Source: JBFWQM01 sp050249455
GTDB taxonomy: Bacteria > Pseudomonadota > Alphaproteobacteria > MPNO01 > VGEU01
Length of the DNA stretch: 35,823 nt
Reading direction: 5' to 3'
NCBI GenBank assembly: GCA_050249455.1
Contig: JBFWQM010000021.1
Location: 1 to 35,823, forward strand
Shown: in pieces, positions 1 through 6,994 of the stretch
Numbering within the stretch: position 1 is the stretch's first letter
Layout: the number at the start of each line of letters is the position of its first letter
Notes under the pieces: model-generated
What the model was told of the DNA's origin: nothing
Seen by the model: only the letters and a program-made list of their open reading frames with translations
Databases searched by the model: none
Translations under genes and position numbers: made by a program

Positions 1-1294
1 CGGAGATCTCGCCGATCCCCTTGATCGCCGCCTGGATCGGCCGCATCCCGTCCTCGATGTGGCGGTGGATGTTCTCCAGCACGACGATCGCGTCGTCGAC
101 CACCAGGCCGATCGCCAGCACCATGGCGAGCAAGGTGAGCGTGTTGATCGAGAAGCCGAGCAGGTCCATCAGCGCGAATGCGCCGATCAGCGAAACCGGG
201 ATGGTCACCAGCGGGATGACGGTGGCGCGCGCCGTGCGCAGGAAGAAGAGGATCACCAGCACGACCAGCGCGACGGCCTCGGCGATCGTCTCGTAGACCG
301 CCTCGATCGACTTCTCGATGAAGATCGAGCGGTCGTAGGCGATCGTCGCGTTCATCCCCTGCGGCAGGTCGCGGGTCAGCTCGGGCATTACCTCGCGCAT
401 CGCCACCGAGACGTCGAGCGGATTGGCGGTCGCCTGCTTGATGATGCCCAGGATGACCGCGTTCTCGCCCTTGAAGCGGGTGACGCGGCGCTCGTCCTGC
501 GGCCCCACCTCGACGCGGGCGAGGTCGCCGAGGCGGACCGGAAAGCCGCTCGCCTCCTTCACCACGATGCGCTCGAATTGCTGCGGCGTGACCAGGCCGG
601 TGCGCGACAGCACGGTGAACTCGCGGTCGAAGCTCTCGATGCGCCCCGACGGGATCTCGACGTTCTGCTGGCGCAGCGCGTCCTCGACCTCCTGCACCGT
701 CATGCCATAGGCCGCGAGCCGGGCGCGGTCGAGCCACACCCGCATCGCGTAGCGGCGCTCGCCGAAGATGCGCACCTCCGCGACGCCGGGCAGGTTCTGC
801 AGCCGGTCGCGGACATAGCGGTCGGCGTAGTCCGAGATCTCCATCGGACGGTGGCGGCTGCTGGTGAAGGCGACGAAGATGATCGCCTGGGCGTCGGCCT
901 CGACCTTGGCGATGATCGGCTCGTCGATCTCGTCGGGCAGGCGTCCGCGGACCCGCGAGACGCGGTCGCGCACGTCGCTGGCGGCGACGTCGGGGTCGGT
1001 GCCGAGGCGGAAGCGGACGGTGATGCGGCTCTCCTCCGGCTCGCTGGAGGAGGTCATCGTCTCGATGCCCTCGATGCCGGCGATCGAGCCTTCGAGGACC
1101 TGGGTCACCTGGCTCTCGATGATCTCGGCGCTGGCGCCCAGGTAGTCGGTGCGCACCGAGACGATCGGCTCGTCAATGTTGGGGTACTCGCGCACCGTGA
1201 GGCGCGAATACGACACCACCCCGACCAGCAGCACGATCAGGCTGATGACCGTCGCGAAGACCGGCCGGCGGATGAAGAAGGCGTAGAAGTTCAT
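1..1294 (-). CDS. RND multidrug efflux permease, N-terminal part (cut by window edge)
   Basis: Inner-membrane proton-driven pump of the resistance-nodulation-division superfamily, HAE1 (AcrB/MexF-like) branch. The first 431 codons are visible and the gene runs off the left edge. The N-terminus MNFYAFFIRRPVFATVISL is the classic first helix of the family. It is followed by the porter-domain start (REYPNIDEPIVSVRT, then GAS-E-IES-VT-LE), and later by helices of the first transmembrane bundle ending near VVDDAIVVLENIHRHIEDG, which belongs to the conserved GLVVDDAIVVVEN motif of TM4. The start is the ATG at 1294, 12 bases after the stop of the membrane fusion gene, so the two form one operon read leftwards. 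Family assignment is firm; substrate cannot be read from the sequence. No outer-membrane factor is visible in the window. Confidence 0.95.
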   Translation of the reverse strand, partial: MNFYAFFIRRPVFATVISLIVLLVGVVSYSRLTVREYPNIDEPIVSVRTDYLGASAEIIESQVTQVLEGSIAGIEGIETMTSSSEPEESRITVRFRLGTDPDVAASDVRDRVSRVRGRLPDEIDEPIIAKVEADAQAIIFVAFTSSRHRPMEISDYADRYVRDRLQNLPGVAEVRIFGERRYAMRVWLDRARLAAYGMTVQEVEDALRQQNVEIPSGRIESFDREFTVLSRTGLVTPQQFERIVVKEASGFPVRLGDLARVEVGPQDERRVTRFKGENAVILGIIKQATANPLDVSVAMREVMPELTRDLPQGMNATIAYDRSIFIEKSIEAVYETIAEAVALVVLVILFFLRTARATVIPLVTIPVSLIGAFALMDLLGFSINTLTLLAMVLAIGLVVDDAIVVLENIHRHIEDGMRPIQAAIKGIGEIS

Positions 1295-1306
1295 CGCCGC
1301 GCTTCC

Positions 1307-2395
1307 CTAGGCGCCCGGCGGCGGCTTGACCACCTCGACGGACATGCCGTCGCGGACCTGTTCGTGGCCGGCGGTCACGACCATCGCGCCGCCGTCGAGC
1401 CCGCGCAGCACCTCGACCCGGCCGGGACGGCGCAGGCCGAGCGCGACCTCGGTCCGCACGGCCCGGCCGTCGACGACGCGGAACACGAAGCGCTTGTCGC
1501 CGATCGGGAAGACCGCGGTCTCGGGGACCAGCACGGCGTTCTCGCGCCGGTCGACGACGATGCCGACCCGGGCGAACAGCCCGGGCGACAGCACGCGATC
1601 GGGGTTGGGCACGCGCGCGCGCAGCCGCACCGCGCGGCCGTTGACGTCGACGATGGGGTCGATCGCATAGATCGTGCCATCGAACTCGCGGCCGGGCAGC
1701 GCATCGACGGTGACGTGCACCGTCTGCCCGGTGCGCAGCTCGGAGAACGCCAACTCGGAGACGCGGAAGTCGACCTTGATCGCGTCGATGTCGGACAGCT
1801 CCACCAGCCGGTCGCCCGGGTTGACGTAGGCGCCCGGGCTGATCGCGCGCAATCCGACGATGCCGGAGATCGGGGCGGCGATGGTCGCCTTCTCCAGCCG
1901 CGCCTCCGCCAGCGCGACCTCGGCCTGGGCAGCCTGGTAGGCGGCGACCGCTTCGTCGCGCGCCCGCAGCGTGCCGCTGCCCTGGCGGGCGAGGGTCATC
2001 GCGCGCTCGCGGTTGGCCTCCGCCAGGGTCAGGTCGGACCGCGCCTTGGCGAGCTCGGCGCGAAGGATCGCGGCATCCAGCAGCACGAGCGGCTCGCCGG
2101 CCTTGGCCCGCTCGCCCTCCTTGAAGCGGATCGCCGCGATGCGGCCGGGTATCTCCGGCGCGACGACGACGTATTCGTTGGGCTGCAAGGTGCCGACGGC
2201 CTGGATGCTCTCGGTCACCGCCTCCACCGCCGCCGGGGCCGCCTCGACGACGGTCGCCTTCGGCTCCGCGGTCTCCGCCGCTCGCGCAACGCCGGCTGAC
2301 GGCCCGGCCCCTGACGCGGCCAGGAAATGGTAGGCGCCGCCCGCGGCGGCGAGCAGAGCGAACCCGGCGAACAGCCAGACGGCACGTCGATCCAT
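1307..2395 (-). CDS. RND periplasmic adaptor (membrane fusion protein, HlyD/AcrA family)
   Basis: Periplasmic adaptor that links the RND pump to an outer-membrane channel. About 362 residues. An N-terminal membrane anchor (AVWLFAGFALLAAAGG) is followed by a split lipoyl domain (GRIAAIRFKEGERAKAGEPLVLLD and later TIAAPISGIVGLRAISPGAYVNPGD), between them a coiled-coil hairpin rich in Ala, Glu and Arg, then the beta-barrel domain (IKVDFRVSE...LPGREFDGTIYAIDP). I chose ATG at 2395, preceded by a GGGG stretch; an in-frame TTG two codons upstream (2401) is possible. It is first in the operon with the RND pump and divergent from a TetR-type regulator, the usual repressor-pump arrangement. Confidence 0.93.
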   Translation of the reverse strand: MDRRAVWLFAGFALLAAAGGAYHFLAASGAGPSAGVARAAETAEPKATVVEAAPAAVEAVTESIQAVGTLQPNEYVVVAPEIPGRIAAIRFKEGERAKAGEPLVLLDAAILRAELAKARSDLTLAEANRERAMTLARQGSGTLRARDEAVAAYQAAQAEVALAEARLEKATIAAPISGIVGLRAISPGAYVNPGDRLVELSDIDAIKVDFRVSELAFSELRTGQTVHVTVDALPGREFDGTIYAIDPIVDVNGRAVRLRARVPNPDRVLSPGLFARVGIVVDRRENAVLVPETAVFPIGDKRFVFRVVDGRAVRTEVALGLRRPGRVEVLRGLDGGAMVVTAGHEQVRDGMSVEVVKPPPGA

Positions 2396-2423
2396 TGACA
2401 ACCCCGGTTGCGCCGGTCAATGC

Positions 2424-2444
2424 TAGACTGGACGGTATAGTCTA
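2424..2444. promoter_or_regulatory. Palindromic operator candidate between the efflux operon and the TetR gene
   Basis: A 21-base near-palindrome with outer arms TAGACT and AGTCTA and a partly matching centre (two mismatched pairs per side) lies between the divergent adaptor and TetR genes. Position, symmetry and length fit a TetR-family dimer site that would repress both genes. Contains TATAGT, a possible -10. No binding data; the assignment is inference from layout. Confidence 0.6.
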
Positions 2445-2483
2445 ATTCTAGGCAAAGAGCGACCCTTGGTCAATCCGACGACG

Positions 2484-3116
2484 ATGGCACGCCCCGCGGC
2501 GGCCGGGCTTTCGGCGCGAAAGCACGCCGCGATCGAGCGCGCCGGTACCGCGGTGTTCCTGCGCCACGGCTACGAATCCGCCAGCATGGACGTCATCGCC
2601 GCCGAGGCGGGCGTCTCCAAGCAGACCGTCTACAACCACTTCCACAGCAAGGAGGCGCTGTTCAAGGCGATCGTCGAGTCGCTGAGCGCCGGCCTCCTCG
2701 CGCCCCTGGAGATGCATGAGGCGGCAGGCGCCGAGCCGCGGTCGGTGCTCGGCACGCTGGGGCGCGACCTGCTGAACCTGATGCTGCAGCCTTCGTCGTT
2801 GGCGCTCTACCGGCTGATCGTTGCGGAATCGGCACGTTTTCCGGAGCTGGGCGGCGACATCTACGCCATCGGCACCGGCCGGCTGATCGCCATGCTGGCG
2901 CGCTACCTGGCGTGGGAGACCGCCAGGGGCCGGCTCGCGGTGACCGACGCGGCGGCGGCAGCCGAGCTGTTCATCGGCATGCTGTCGGGTCGGGCGCAGC
3001 TGCGCGCCCTCCTCGGGGTCGAGGCGGCGCCCGACCCGGTCGAGATCGACCGGCGCGTCGCGCTCGCGGTGAGCGGCTTCCTCAGGATCTACGGCCCGGC
3101 GGGCGCATCCGCCTGA
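2484..3116 (+). CDS. TetR/AcrR-family repressor (AefR-like C-terminal domain)
   Basis: DNA-binding repressor, probably of the divergent RND efflux operon. It has 210 residues from the ATG at 2484; an in-frame TTG six codons earlier (2466) is the alternative. The TetR helix-turn-helix lies at about residues 35-54 (SMDVIAAEAGVSKQTVYNHF), followed by HSKEALFKAIV, typical of the AcrR group. The C-terminal half (LALYRLIVAESARFPELG) matches the AefR-like ligand domain known from regulators of efflux and quorum traits. The inducer is unknown. The palindrome at 2424-2444 immediately upstream is the likely autoregulatory site. Confidence 0.9.
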   Translation: MARPAAAGLSARKHAAIERAGTAVFLRHGYESASMDVIAAEAGVSKQTVYNHFHSKEALFKAIVESLSAGLLAPLEMHEAAGAEPRSVLGTLGRDLLNLMLQPSSLALYRLIVAESARFPELGGDIYAIGTGRLIAMLARYLAWETARGRLAVTDAAAAAELFIGMLSGRAQLRALLGVEAAPDPVEIDRRVALAVSGFLRIYGPAGASA

Positions 3117-3125
3117 CCGCCGCCG

Positions 3126-3211
3126 GAATCCGAAAGTGTGACCGCGCGGCATCGCTCGCGAGTCAACTTTGCGCCTCGCCGTCTCGTGACTTGCCGCGGC
3201 GATTGCGAGTC
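3126..3211. promoter_or_regulatory. Three GANTC (CcrM-type) sites upstream of the LD-transpeptidase
   Basis: GAATC (3126-3130), GAGTC (3160-3164) and GAGTC (3207-3211) lie in the 158-base gap before the LD-transpeptidase. GANTC is the target of the alphaproteobacterial cell-cycle methyltransferase CcrM, and clustering in promoters is associated with methylation-sensitive transcription. The motifs are exact; any regulatory role is inference. I found no convincing -35/-10 pair here. Confidence 0.35.
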
Positions 3212-3274
3212 CCTTATTCAACCGGACGCCGGCTGATCGAAGGCCGGCGAGGGACTGAGGGAATCGCAGCGTTG

Positions 3275-4873
3275 ATGTCGGTCGCAAGCCGGGCCGTGAC
3301 GGCCCTGGCAATCCTCGGTGCGCTGGCGGGGCCCGTCGCCGCCGCCGAACTTTCCGCAGACGACGTCGGCGCCGCGCTGCGCCGGTCGCTGGACCGCGCC
3401 GTCGAGGCGAATCCGGCGGCGGTGCCGCTGCGCCAGGCCTACCAGGCGATGGGCTTCCGCCCCTTGTGGACGGGCGAGCGCGGCGGCGCGCTGGTGCGCG
3501 CGCTCAAGCAGGTCGACGTGGACGGGCTGCGCCCCGCCGCCTACGACACCGCCCGCCTCGCCCAGCGGGTGGATTCGCCGCCGGCCGCTCCGGCGGCGGC
3601 GGCCGAACTCGACCTTCAGCTCAGCCGCACGCTGGTCCGCTACGCCGGCGACGTGCGCTACGGCATCACCGACCCGCAGAAGGTGGAGCCCGAATACCAC
3701 GTGCCGCACACCCGGGTGGTGGACGTGGCCGCGGTTCTGTCGGGCGCCGCGGGCGCGGTCGACATGCAGGCCTACCTCGCCGGCCTGGCGCCGCAGAGCG
3801 ACGACTACCGGGCCCTGAAGAACGCGCTTGGCTATTACCGGGCGATCGCGGCCGCGGGCGGCTGGCCCAAGGTCGCGGAAGGCCCCTCGCTGCGCCCGGA
3901 CGAGCGCGGCGACCGGGTGCCGGCGCTGCGCGCGCGGCTCGCGGCCGAACGGCTGGTGCCGGCCGCGAGCGAAGACCCCGAGCTGTTCGACGCCACCCTG
4001 GCGGACGGGCTGAAGACATTCCAGGGCCGCCAGGGGCTGGAGCCCGACGGCGTCCTTGGCGTGCGCACGGTGCGCGCGCTCAACACGTCGGCCGAGGCGC
4101 GGGTCGACCAGATCGTCCTCAACATGGAGCGCCGGCGCTGGCTCGACCGCGACCTCGGGCGGCTGCACATCATCGTCAACCTGGCCGACTTCTCGCTGAA
4201 GCTGGTCGACGGCGACCGCACATTGCTGGAAAGCCGGGTGATCGTCGGCACGCTGGACAACCAGACCCCGATCCTGTCGGCGCGCCTCAGCCACGTGGAG
4301 TTCAATCCGTACTGGAACGTGCCCTACGGCATCGCGCGCAAGGAGCTGCTGCCCGAGATCCAGAAGGACCTGCGCTACCTGGAGAAGAAGCGTATCCGCG
4401 TGTTCGCCCGCATCGACGGCGAGCGGCAGGAGGTCGACCCGACCCTGGTCGATTGGCGGCGCTACAACCAGAACAACTTCCCCTTCGTGCTGCGCCAGGA
4501 TCCCGGCGACCTCAACTCGCTCGGCCGCATCAAGTTCGTCATCCCGAACCGGCACGACATCTACCTGCACGACACGCCGAGCCGCGGGCTGTTCCGCCGC
4601 TCGCTGCGGTCGTTCAGCCACGGCTGCATCCGCGTCGAGAAGGCGCGCGAGCTCGCCGACATCCTGCTGCAGGGCAACCGCGGCTGGACCCCCGAGCTGG
4701 TATCCGAGTCGCTAGCCAGCGAGGAGCGCCGCACCCTCGCGCTCACGCGCTCGCCAGTCGTCCACCTCGTCTACCTGACGGCATGGGTCGATTCGGAAGG
4801 CGTCATGCAGTTCCGCGGCGACCTCTACGGCCGCGACCGCGTCCTGTCGCAAGCCCTGTCGCGCCAAGCCTGA
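3275..4873 (+). CDS. Secreted LD-transpeptidase (YcbB/LdtD-type, YkuD domain)
   Basis: Makes 3-3 crosslinks in peptidoglycan in the periplasm, with a Cys nucleophile. It has 532 residues, starting at the ATG at 3275 where a signal peptide begins (MSVASRAVTALAILGALAGPVAAA); upstream in-frame codons lack such a signal. After an N-terminal scaffold region (FRPLWTGERGGALVRAL, about residue 66), a peptidoglycan-binding repeat lies near residues 242-275 (LKTFQGRQGLEPDGVLGVRT). The YkuD catalytic domain runs from about residue 297 and ends with SHGCIRV, where His449 and Cys451 are the catalytic pair. Domain order and size match the YcbB class (beta-lactam-tolerant crosslinking in enterobacteria). 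The next gene downstream is also a peptidoglycan-type enzyme. Confidence 0.94.
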   Translation: MSVASRAVTALAILGALAGPVAAAELSADDVGAALRRSLDRAVEANPAAVPLRQAYQAMGFRPLWTGERGGALVRALKQVDVDGLRPAAYDTARLAQRVDSPPAAPAAAAELDLQLSRTLVRYAGDVRYGITDPQKVEPEYHVPHTRVVDVAAVLSGAAGAVDMQAYLAGLAPQSDDYRALKNALGYYRAIAAAGGWPKVAEGPSLRPDERGDRVPALRARLAAERLVPAASEDPELFDATLADGLKTFQGRQGLEPDGVLGVRTVRALNTSAEARVDQIVLNMERRRWLDRDLGRLHIIVNLADFSLKLVDGDRTLLESRVIVGTLDNQTPILSARLSHVEFNPYWNVPYGIARKELLPEIQKDLRYLEKKRIRVFARIDGERQEVDPTLVDWRRYNQNNFPFVLRQDPGDLNSLGRIKFVIPNRHDIYLHDTPSRGLFRRSLRSFSHGCIRVEKARELADILLQGNRGWTPELVSESLASEERRTLALTRSPVVHLVYLTAWVDSEGVMQFRGDLYGRDRVLSQALSRQA

Positions 4874-4874
4874 T

Positions 4875-4982
4875 TTATCCACAGCCCGAGTCGCGTTGAC
4901 CGATCCTTAACCCTGATCGGCCAGCGTATCCCGGTTGCTCCGGCCAAACGCCATCGGCTATGGTCGCCGTGCCGTTAACCAT
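4875..4982. promoter_or_regulatory. DnaA box and CtrA-like half-site between the two cell-wall genes
   Basis: TTATCCACA (4875-4883) is a perfect consensus DnaA box directly after the LD-transpeptidase stop. GAGTC (4888-4892) is a GANTC site. TTAACCAT (4975-4982) resembles the CtrA half-site of alphaproteobacteria, and ACCATGG occurs twice (4978-4984, 4991-4997). Single motifs can occur by chance; their combination ahead of a peptidoglycan enzyme suggests cell-cycle control but proves nothing. Confidence 0.3.
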
Positions 4983-5039
4983 GGCGATCGACCATGGTCG
5001 GAGCACCTCGACCGCCCAGCGCGAACCACTGGAGGCCGG

Positions 5040-5600
5040 ATGACCGGGTCCAACGACGACGGAAAGACACTCAACCGCCGCCGCGTCCTTACCTTTGCGG
5101 CACCCCTCGTACTCAGCTTCTCGCCCTTCGCCGCGGCCGCCGCGTCGCGCATCCGGGGCGAGCGGTCGATCTCGCTGCTGAACCTGCATACGGGGGAAAG
5201 CCTGTCCACCATGTACTGGCAGGACGGCCGCTACATCCCCGAGTCGCTCCGGCGCATCAACAAGAACCTGCGCGACTGGCGCAACGAGAAGCAGACGGTG
5301 ATGGACCCGGCGCTGATCGACCTGCTGCACGACCTGCGCCGGCGGATGGACAGCCGCGCGCCGGTGCACGTCATCTCCGGCTACCGGTCGCCGGAGACCA
5401 ACCGCGCGCTGCGCGAGGAGAGCGCTCACGTGGCGCGCAACAGCTTCCACATGAAGGGCGAGGCGATCGACATCAAGCTACCCGGGCGCGACCTGCGCGC
5501 CCTGCGGCGGGTGGCGGCGGACATGCGCCGCGGCGGCGTCGGCTACTACCCGCGCTCCGGCTTCGTCCATGTCGACGTCGGCCCGGTCCGCACCTGGTAG
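5040..5600 (+). CDS. DUF882 / M15-like murein peptidase, Tat-type signal
   Basis: A 186-residue exported protein of the DUF882 (YcbK-like, peptidase M15 clan) family, a presumed zinc-dependent peptidoglycan endopeptidase or carboxypeptidase. The start ATG at 5040 follows GGAGG (5031-5035); a longer in-frame version from 4935 lacks such support. The N-terminus has RRRVLTFAAPLVLSF, a twin-arginine-like signal. Metal-site motifs are visible: HVISGYRSPETN, then H137-M-K-G-E-A-I-D144, and H177-V-D179 near the C-terminus, the typical His/Asp/His set. The family often lies beside LD-transpeptidases, as here, and is related to E. coli MepK, which cleaves 3-3 crosslinks. Opposing activities on the same bond type are therefore plausible. 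Confidence 0.92.
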   Translation: MTGSNDDGKTLNRRRVLTFAAPLVLSFSPFAAAAASRIRGERSISLLNLHTGESLSTMYWQDGRYIPESLRRINKNLRDWRNEKQTVMDPALIDLLHDLRRRMDSRAPVHVISGYRSPETNRALREESAHVARNSFHMKGEAIDIKLPGRDLRALRRVAADMRRGGVGYYPRSGFVHVDVGPVRTW

Positions 5601-5659
5601 CGCGATTAACCGATTCGATACGGGAACCGTGCGACACCTCATCCCGCCGGCCGAAAGGC

Positions 5660-5689
5660 TTGGCGGCCGCGCGGTGCCTCTGCTATACA
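5660..5689 (+). promoter_or_regulatory. Sigma-70-type promoter for tRNA-Asn
   Basis: TTGGCG (5660-5665) and TATACA (5684-5689) are separated by 18 bases and end 40 bases before the tRNA 5' end. Motif quality and placement fit a housekeeping promoter. Confidence 0.6.
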
Positions 5690-5729
5690 GTCGCCCCGCG
5701 GCGGTTCGGGCGCCAACCCGACCGCCTGA

Positions 5730-5804
5730 TCCTCGGTAGCTCAGCGGTAGAGCAAGCGGCTGTTAACCGCTAGGTCGTAGGTTCGAATCCTACCCGGGGA
5801 GCCA
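5730..5804 (+). tRNA. tRNA-Asn (anticodon GTT), CCA encoded
   Basis: Cloverleaf read by hand. The acceptor stem is TCCTCGG paired with CCGGGGA (one T-G wobble), with G discriminator and encoded CCA at 5802-5804. The D-arm region contains AGCTCAGCGGTAGAGC. The anticodon stem is AGCGG/CCGCT with loop CTGTTAA, anticodon GTT at 5762-5764, read as Asn. The T-arm is GTAGGTTCGAATCCTAC. It is followed at once by a strong stem-loop terminator. Confidence 0.97.
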
Positions 5805-5811
5805 GTTTTCA

Positions 5812-5845
5812 GAAACGCCGTCGAGGGATGCCTCGGCGGCGTTTC
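5812..5845 (+). terminator. Stem-loop terminator after tRNA-Asn
   Basis: Arms GAAACGCCG-CGAGG and CCTCG-CGGCGTTTC pair with one T-G wobble around a GATG loop, followed by CATTTCGG. It is placed 8 bases after the tRNA CCA end. Related stem-loops occur at 15413-15446 and 25952-25981, so this is a repeated terminator type in the genome. Confidence 0.75.
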
Positions 5846-6175
5846 CATTTCGGTTTCGCCACAATTTCCTTCGGTGGGTCAGACCGCTGGCGGCGCTCGC
5901 CCTCCCTGACCGGGCGCTCGAAGCTTCTGTAAGCGACTCCAAAAAAGTCCAGAAACCGGCACGCGGGCTGCCCCTATGTTGAGCGCCTGAGGGCTGGGCA
6001 GAGACAACGCGAGTGTCTCCCGCGACACAAATTCACAGGTTCCTGGTTGACCGGACACTTTATTGATGCCGCGCCGGTTGACACCGACCTGCGCCGGGCG
6101 CCGCGTGCGGTCGCCACGCCAGGATCGCCCCGTCACTGACGCGGCGGGCGCCATACTGCTGGCGGAGAACTGGAT
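5846..6175. other. Non-coding stretch before the response regulator; small inverted repeat
   Basis: 330 bases with no credible gene; the open frame on the minus strand has no family features and overlaps the regulator. It holds the inverted repeat GAGACA-N7-TGTCTC at 6001-6019, a possible regulator site, and TTGACC (6047) and TTGACA (6078) hexamers without a convincing -10 partner. Base composition becomes visibly more AT-rich here than upstream of the tRNA, marking the left end of the distinct block. Confidence 0.5.
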
Positions 6176-6895
6176 TTGACGTACCGCATCCTTCTTGTCG
6201 ACGACGATGCCAAGCTGGCCGATATGCTCGGGGAATTCCTCGAGCTCGACGGCTTTGCCGTCGAAAAGGTGCATGGCGGTCCGGCTTGCCTGCGCTTCGA
6301 CCTCGGCGCCGTCGACCTCGTGATCCTCGACGTCATGCTTCCTGGACTTTCCGGCTTCGAGGTCCTGCGTCGGCTCCGCCAGAGCGCCGACGTTCCCGTG
6401 ATCCTTTTGACCGCGCGCGGCGACGAGGTTGACCGAATCGTCGGCCTGGAAATAGGCGCGGACGATTATGTGCCGAAACCGGTCAATCCGCGTGAGTTGG
6501 TCGCGCGGATCCGCGCCATCCTGCGTCGGACCGATCCGGGCCGGCCGACGACCGCCGAGATCCTCGCGGTCGGCGAAATTCGGCTAGACCCCGCATCGCG
6601 CAACGCATGGTCGCACGACCGCAGGCTCATCCTGACCACGGCAGAGTTCAACCTGCTCGAGCATCTGCTGAGAAACGCCGGACGCATTGTCTCACGCGAT
6701 GACCTTTCCGCTGCCGCCTTCGGCCGTCAGACCTCCGTCGGCGGCGCCGACCGCAACGTCGACACTCTGGTAAGCAAAGTGCGCCGCAAGCTGGGACCAG
6801 CGCCGGATCAGGACCAGCGGATAAAGACCGTGCGTAACGTCGGATACATTTTCGCGTTGCCACCGGCGCCACTGCCTTCCCAGGCCGCTCCCTGA
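6176..6895 (+). CDS. OmpR/CpxR-type response regulator
   Basis: Two-component response regulator, 239 residues. The receiver domain has the acidic pocket D9-D10-D11, phospho-acceptor Asp52 in VDLVILDVMLPG, switch Thr79 and Lys101 (YVPKP). The winged-helix output domain begins near residue 130 (LAVGEIRLDPASRNAW) and includes LTTAEFNLLEHLLRNAGRIVSRDDL and the terminal RIKTVRNVGYIF hairpin, all typical of the OmpR family. The start is TTG at 6176, with GGAG at 6164-6167; no in-frame ATG would preserve the receiver domain. The cognate kinase is probably the gene at 8468, with a porin-like and a PstS-like gene between. Targets may include these genes and the downstream biosynthetic cassette. Confidence 0.95.
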   Translation: MTYRILLVDDDAKLADMLGEFLELDGFAVEKVHGGPACLRFDLGAVDLVILDVMLPGLSGFEVLRRLRQSADVPVILLTARGDEVDRIVGLEIGADDYVPKPVNPRELVARIRAILRRTDPGRPTTAEILAVGEIRLDPASRNAWSHDRRLILTTAEFNLLEHLLRNAGRIVSRDDLSAAAFGRQTSVGGADRNVDTLVSKVRRKLGPAPDQDQRIKTVRNVGYIFALPPAPLPSQAAP

Positions 6896-6934
6896 GAGGC
6901 GCGCGGGGAGACACCGGAACGAACGACGTACCGC

Positions 6935-6939
6935 AGGAG
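6935..6939 (+). promoter_or_regulatory. Strong Shine-Dalgarno upstream of the annotated porin start
   Basis: AGGAG at 6935-6939 is the best ribosome site before the porin-like gene, but the first ATG in frame is 55 bases further on. In-frame ATC (6947) and CTG (6953) lie at and just beyond the normal spacing. Translation from here would add a basic stretch (RLRSARLTHARLLAS) that completes an otherwise n-region-poor signal peptide. Confidence 0.4.
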
Positions 6940-6994
6940 CCCCGCCATCAGGCTGCGCAGCGCCCGACTAACACATGCCCGCCTGCTGGCGTCG

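Noticed and set aside
59..2299. Long plus-strand open frame (746 codons) opposite the RND and adaptor genes
   Set aside because: Its translation is low-complexity, rich in Arg, His and Asp with no domain, as expected for an antisense frame in GC-rich DNA. The minus-strand genes have clear family motifs.
3191..3220. TTGCCG with TTATTC/TATTCA as promoter of the LD-transpeptidase
   Set aside because: The -10 matches the consensus poorly (one to three of six bases).
5802..5850. tRNA-Asn 3' end as an integrase attachment site
   Set aside because: The right-hand repeat at 15413 has no copy of the tRNA 3' end and no integrase is seen. The island idea is kept only on composition and the stem-loop pair.
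6047..6083. TTGACC and TTGACA hexamers as promoters of the response regulator
   Set aside because: No acceptable -10 sequence lies 16-18 bases downstream of either.
5879..6274. Minus-strand frame of 131 codons between tRNA-Asn and the response regulator
   Set aside because: No signal, domain or ribosome site, and it overlaps the start of the regulator gene.
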